A program made the translations under genes and the position numbers. Positions 6,687 to 7,493 of a DNA stretch of 7,493 nt are shown here, piece by piece; within the stretch, counting starts at the first letter, position 1; each line of letters begins with the position of its first letter. The notes below the pieces were generated by a model that worked only from the letters and a program-made list of their open reading frames with translations, did no database searches and had not been told where the DNA came from. The DNA is from Hyphomicrobium sp. GTDB lineage: Bacteria; Pseudomonadota; Alphaproteobacteria; Rhizobiales; Hyphomicrobiaceae. The stretch is taken from contig JAICLG010000149.1 in NCBI GenBank assembly GCA_025927515.1, positions 1 through 7,493 on the forward strand, read 5' to 3'.

Positions 6687-6722
6687 TGGGTTGGTCCGAG
6701 AAGCCCTCGAAGGATCGGGGCA

Positions 6723-7439
6723 TCAGTCCTTCTCATCAAGGCGCCCGATTCCGCTCAACGCCGCGATGTCGCAAACGACGAGCTGGCCCCGTCGCTCGAT
6801 GGCACCCTCCGATTCCAACAGTCCGAGCGCGGCGTTTACCTTCGGACGGCTGGCGCCGACGAGCAGGGCTAGTTCGCTTTGCGAAATCGGTAGCGCAAGA
6901 GAAACTTTGCTGGATTCGCCGGAAGGATCTTTCTGCCGGGCGGAAGCCAGAAAGAAGCGCGCCAATCGCGCTTCGATCGGATGCAGGGCGATGGCCTCAA
7001 GCTGCTCGTCGGCGTTTCGCAATCGGCCGGCGAGAAAACGCACCGCCGCTTCCGCCACGGACGGCCGCGATGCGAGCAGCCGCAGGAACGCCGCTTTCGA
7101 AAGCGTCAGCGTCTCAACCTTGTTGACCGCCGTTGCGTCTGCCGAGCGCGCTCTGTCGTCGAAGACCGCAAGTTCACCGAAAATCGAAGGCGGCTCGACA
7201 TGAGCAAATGAAAGTTCTCGGCCGTCGGACGTCAGAACCGAAAGCCGGATACGACCTTTGCTGACGATGTGGAGCTCAGAACCGGTGTCGCCGCGCGAAA
7301 AAATGACTTGACCGGGTTCATACGTGGCCTCCCGGAGTTCGCCCGCCACGGCTCTGCGGCTGGATTCGTCCAGTCCACCGAATAGCGGTGTCCGCGCCAG
7401 AAGGTCGGCAGGATCAGCCTTGAGAGCCATTGTCGCCAT
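6723..7439 (-). CDS. Crp/Fnr-family transcriptional regulator
   Basis: The 238-residue protein has an N-terminal cyclic-nucleotide-binding domain (about 18-130), a long dimerisation helix (about 128-152) and a C-terminal winged helix (about 153-230). The phosphate-binding cassette is intact: FGELAVFDDRARSADATA (87-104) has the Gly-Glu (88-89) and Arg-Ser (98-99) that hold cAMP ribose and phosphate in E. coli CRP. In the dimerisation helix, however, RLRNADEQL replaces RLQVTSEKV, so the Thr127/Ser128 adenine contacts become A143/D144. The recognition helix reads SRPKVNAAL (197-205): the first Arg is kept but the Glu, Gly and second Arg of CRP's RETVGR are not, so the DNA site should differ. No cysteine cluster for an Fnr iron-sulfur centre is present. 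The start is ATG at 7439 or 7430; neither has a good Shine-Dalgarno. It lies directly upstream of the adenylate cyclase gene, suggesting a cAMP response. Confidence 0.93.
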   Translation of the reverse strand: MATMALKADPADLLARTPLFGGLDESSRRAVAGELREATYEPGQVIFSRGDTGSELHIVSKGRIRLSVLTSDGRELSFAHVEPPSIFGELAVFDDRARSADATAVNKVETLTLSKAAFLRLLASRPSVAEAAVRFLAGRLRNADEQLEAIALHPIEARLARFFLASARQKDPSGESSKVSLALPISQSELALLVGASRPKVNAALGLLESEGAIERRGQLVVCDIAALSGIGRLDEKD

Positions 7440-7450
7440 CGTATCGCGAG

Positions 7451-7492
7451 GTTGCGGCGCTATTCATGCCCCGTTTTGATAGCCCCCGCAAC
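7451..7492. repeat. Imperfect 12-bp inverted repeat in the leader of the Crp-family gene
   Basis: GTTGCGG (7451-7457) pairs with CCGCAAC (7486-7492), and inside it GCTAT (7459-7463) pairs with ATAGC (7479-7483). The two stems are separated by a 1-by-2 internal loop, with a 15-nt loop in the middle. The structure ends 11 nt before the ATG at 7439. It may be an operator, for example for autoregulation, or an RNA hairpin in the 5' leader. No T-run follows on the minus strand, so a simple terminator is unlikely. Confidence 0.5.
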
Positions 7493-7493
7493 G

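Noticed and set aside
5814..6872. Long plus-strand open frame (352 codons) opposite the cyclase and the end of the regulator gene
   Set aside because: It spans two genes on the other strand, is dominated by charged residues, and shows no domain; it is a composition artefact.
6571..7203. Plus-strand open frame (210 codons) opposite the Crp-family gene
   Set aside because: Ser/Arg/Ala-rich antisense shadow with no motif, while the minus strand encodes a clear Crp-family protein.

Overview
The window is high-GC DNA from an alphaproteobacterium, most likely a member of Hyphomicrobiales (Rhizobiales). The best evidence is the run murA - DUF2948 - hisD - UPF0262 on one strand, an order I recognise as characteristic of that group. 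Protein sequences and the genome-encoded CCA on the tRNA fit this. A Hyphomicrobium-like host is my guess and cannot be proved from the window.

Layout. (1) Positions 1-824, minus strand: a two-CBS-domain protein, followed 95 bp downstream by the first 98 residues of a thiamine-diphosphate decarboxylase (pyruvate/indolepyruvate decarboxylase type) that runs off the left edge. (2) 825-1371: the CBS gene leader, with a small hairpin over its ribosome-binding site, then a tRNA-Thr(GGT) on the minus strand with its probable promoter, then an apparently gene-free gap. (3) 1372-5393, plus strand: a 57-residue basic small protein, murA (peptidoglycan precursor synthesis), a DUF2948 protein, hisD (last enzyme of histidine synthesis) and a UPF0262 protein, closely packed and probably largely co-transcribed. 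(4) 5395-5416: a GC-rich hairpin spanning the 12-bp gap between two convergent genes. (5) 5406-7439, minus strand: a Crp/Fnr-family regulator followed 36 bp later by a membrane-anchored class III adenylate cyclase, probably one transcription unit. A long inverted repeat lies just before the regulator's start codon at the right edge.

How the parts relate. The central block is housekeeping. The right-hand pair looks like a self-contained cyclic-nucleotide module: the cyclase has every catalytic residue expected for making cAMP, and the regulator keeps the phosphate-binding cassette. However, the regulator lacks the two C-helix residues that contact adenine in E. coli CRP, and its DNA-recognition helix differs, so it probably regulates different targets. 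The left-hand pair could couple adenylate status (CBS domains) to a keto-acid decarboxylase, but that is inference from adjacency. I found no mobile element, CRISPR array, toxin-antitoxin pair or clear defence system. The window is mostly ordinary chromosome with a few regulatory structures worth checking.
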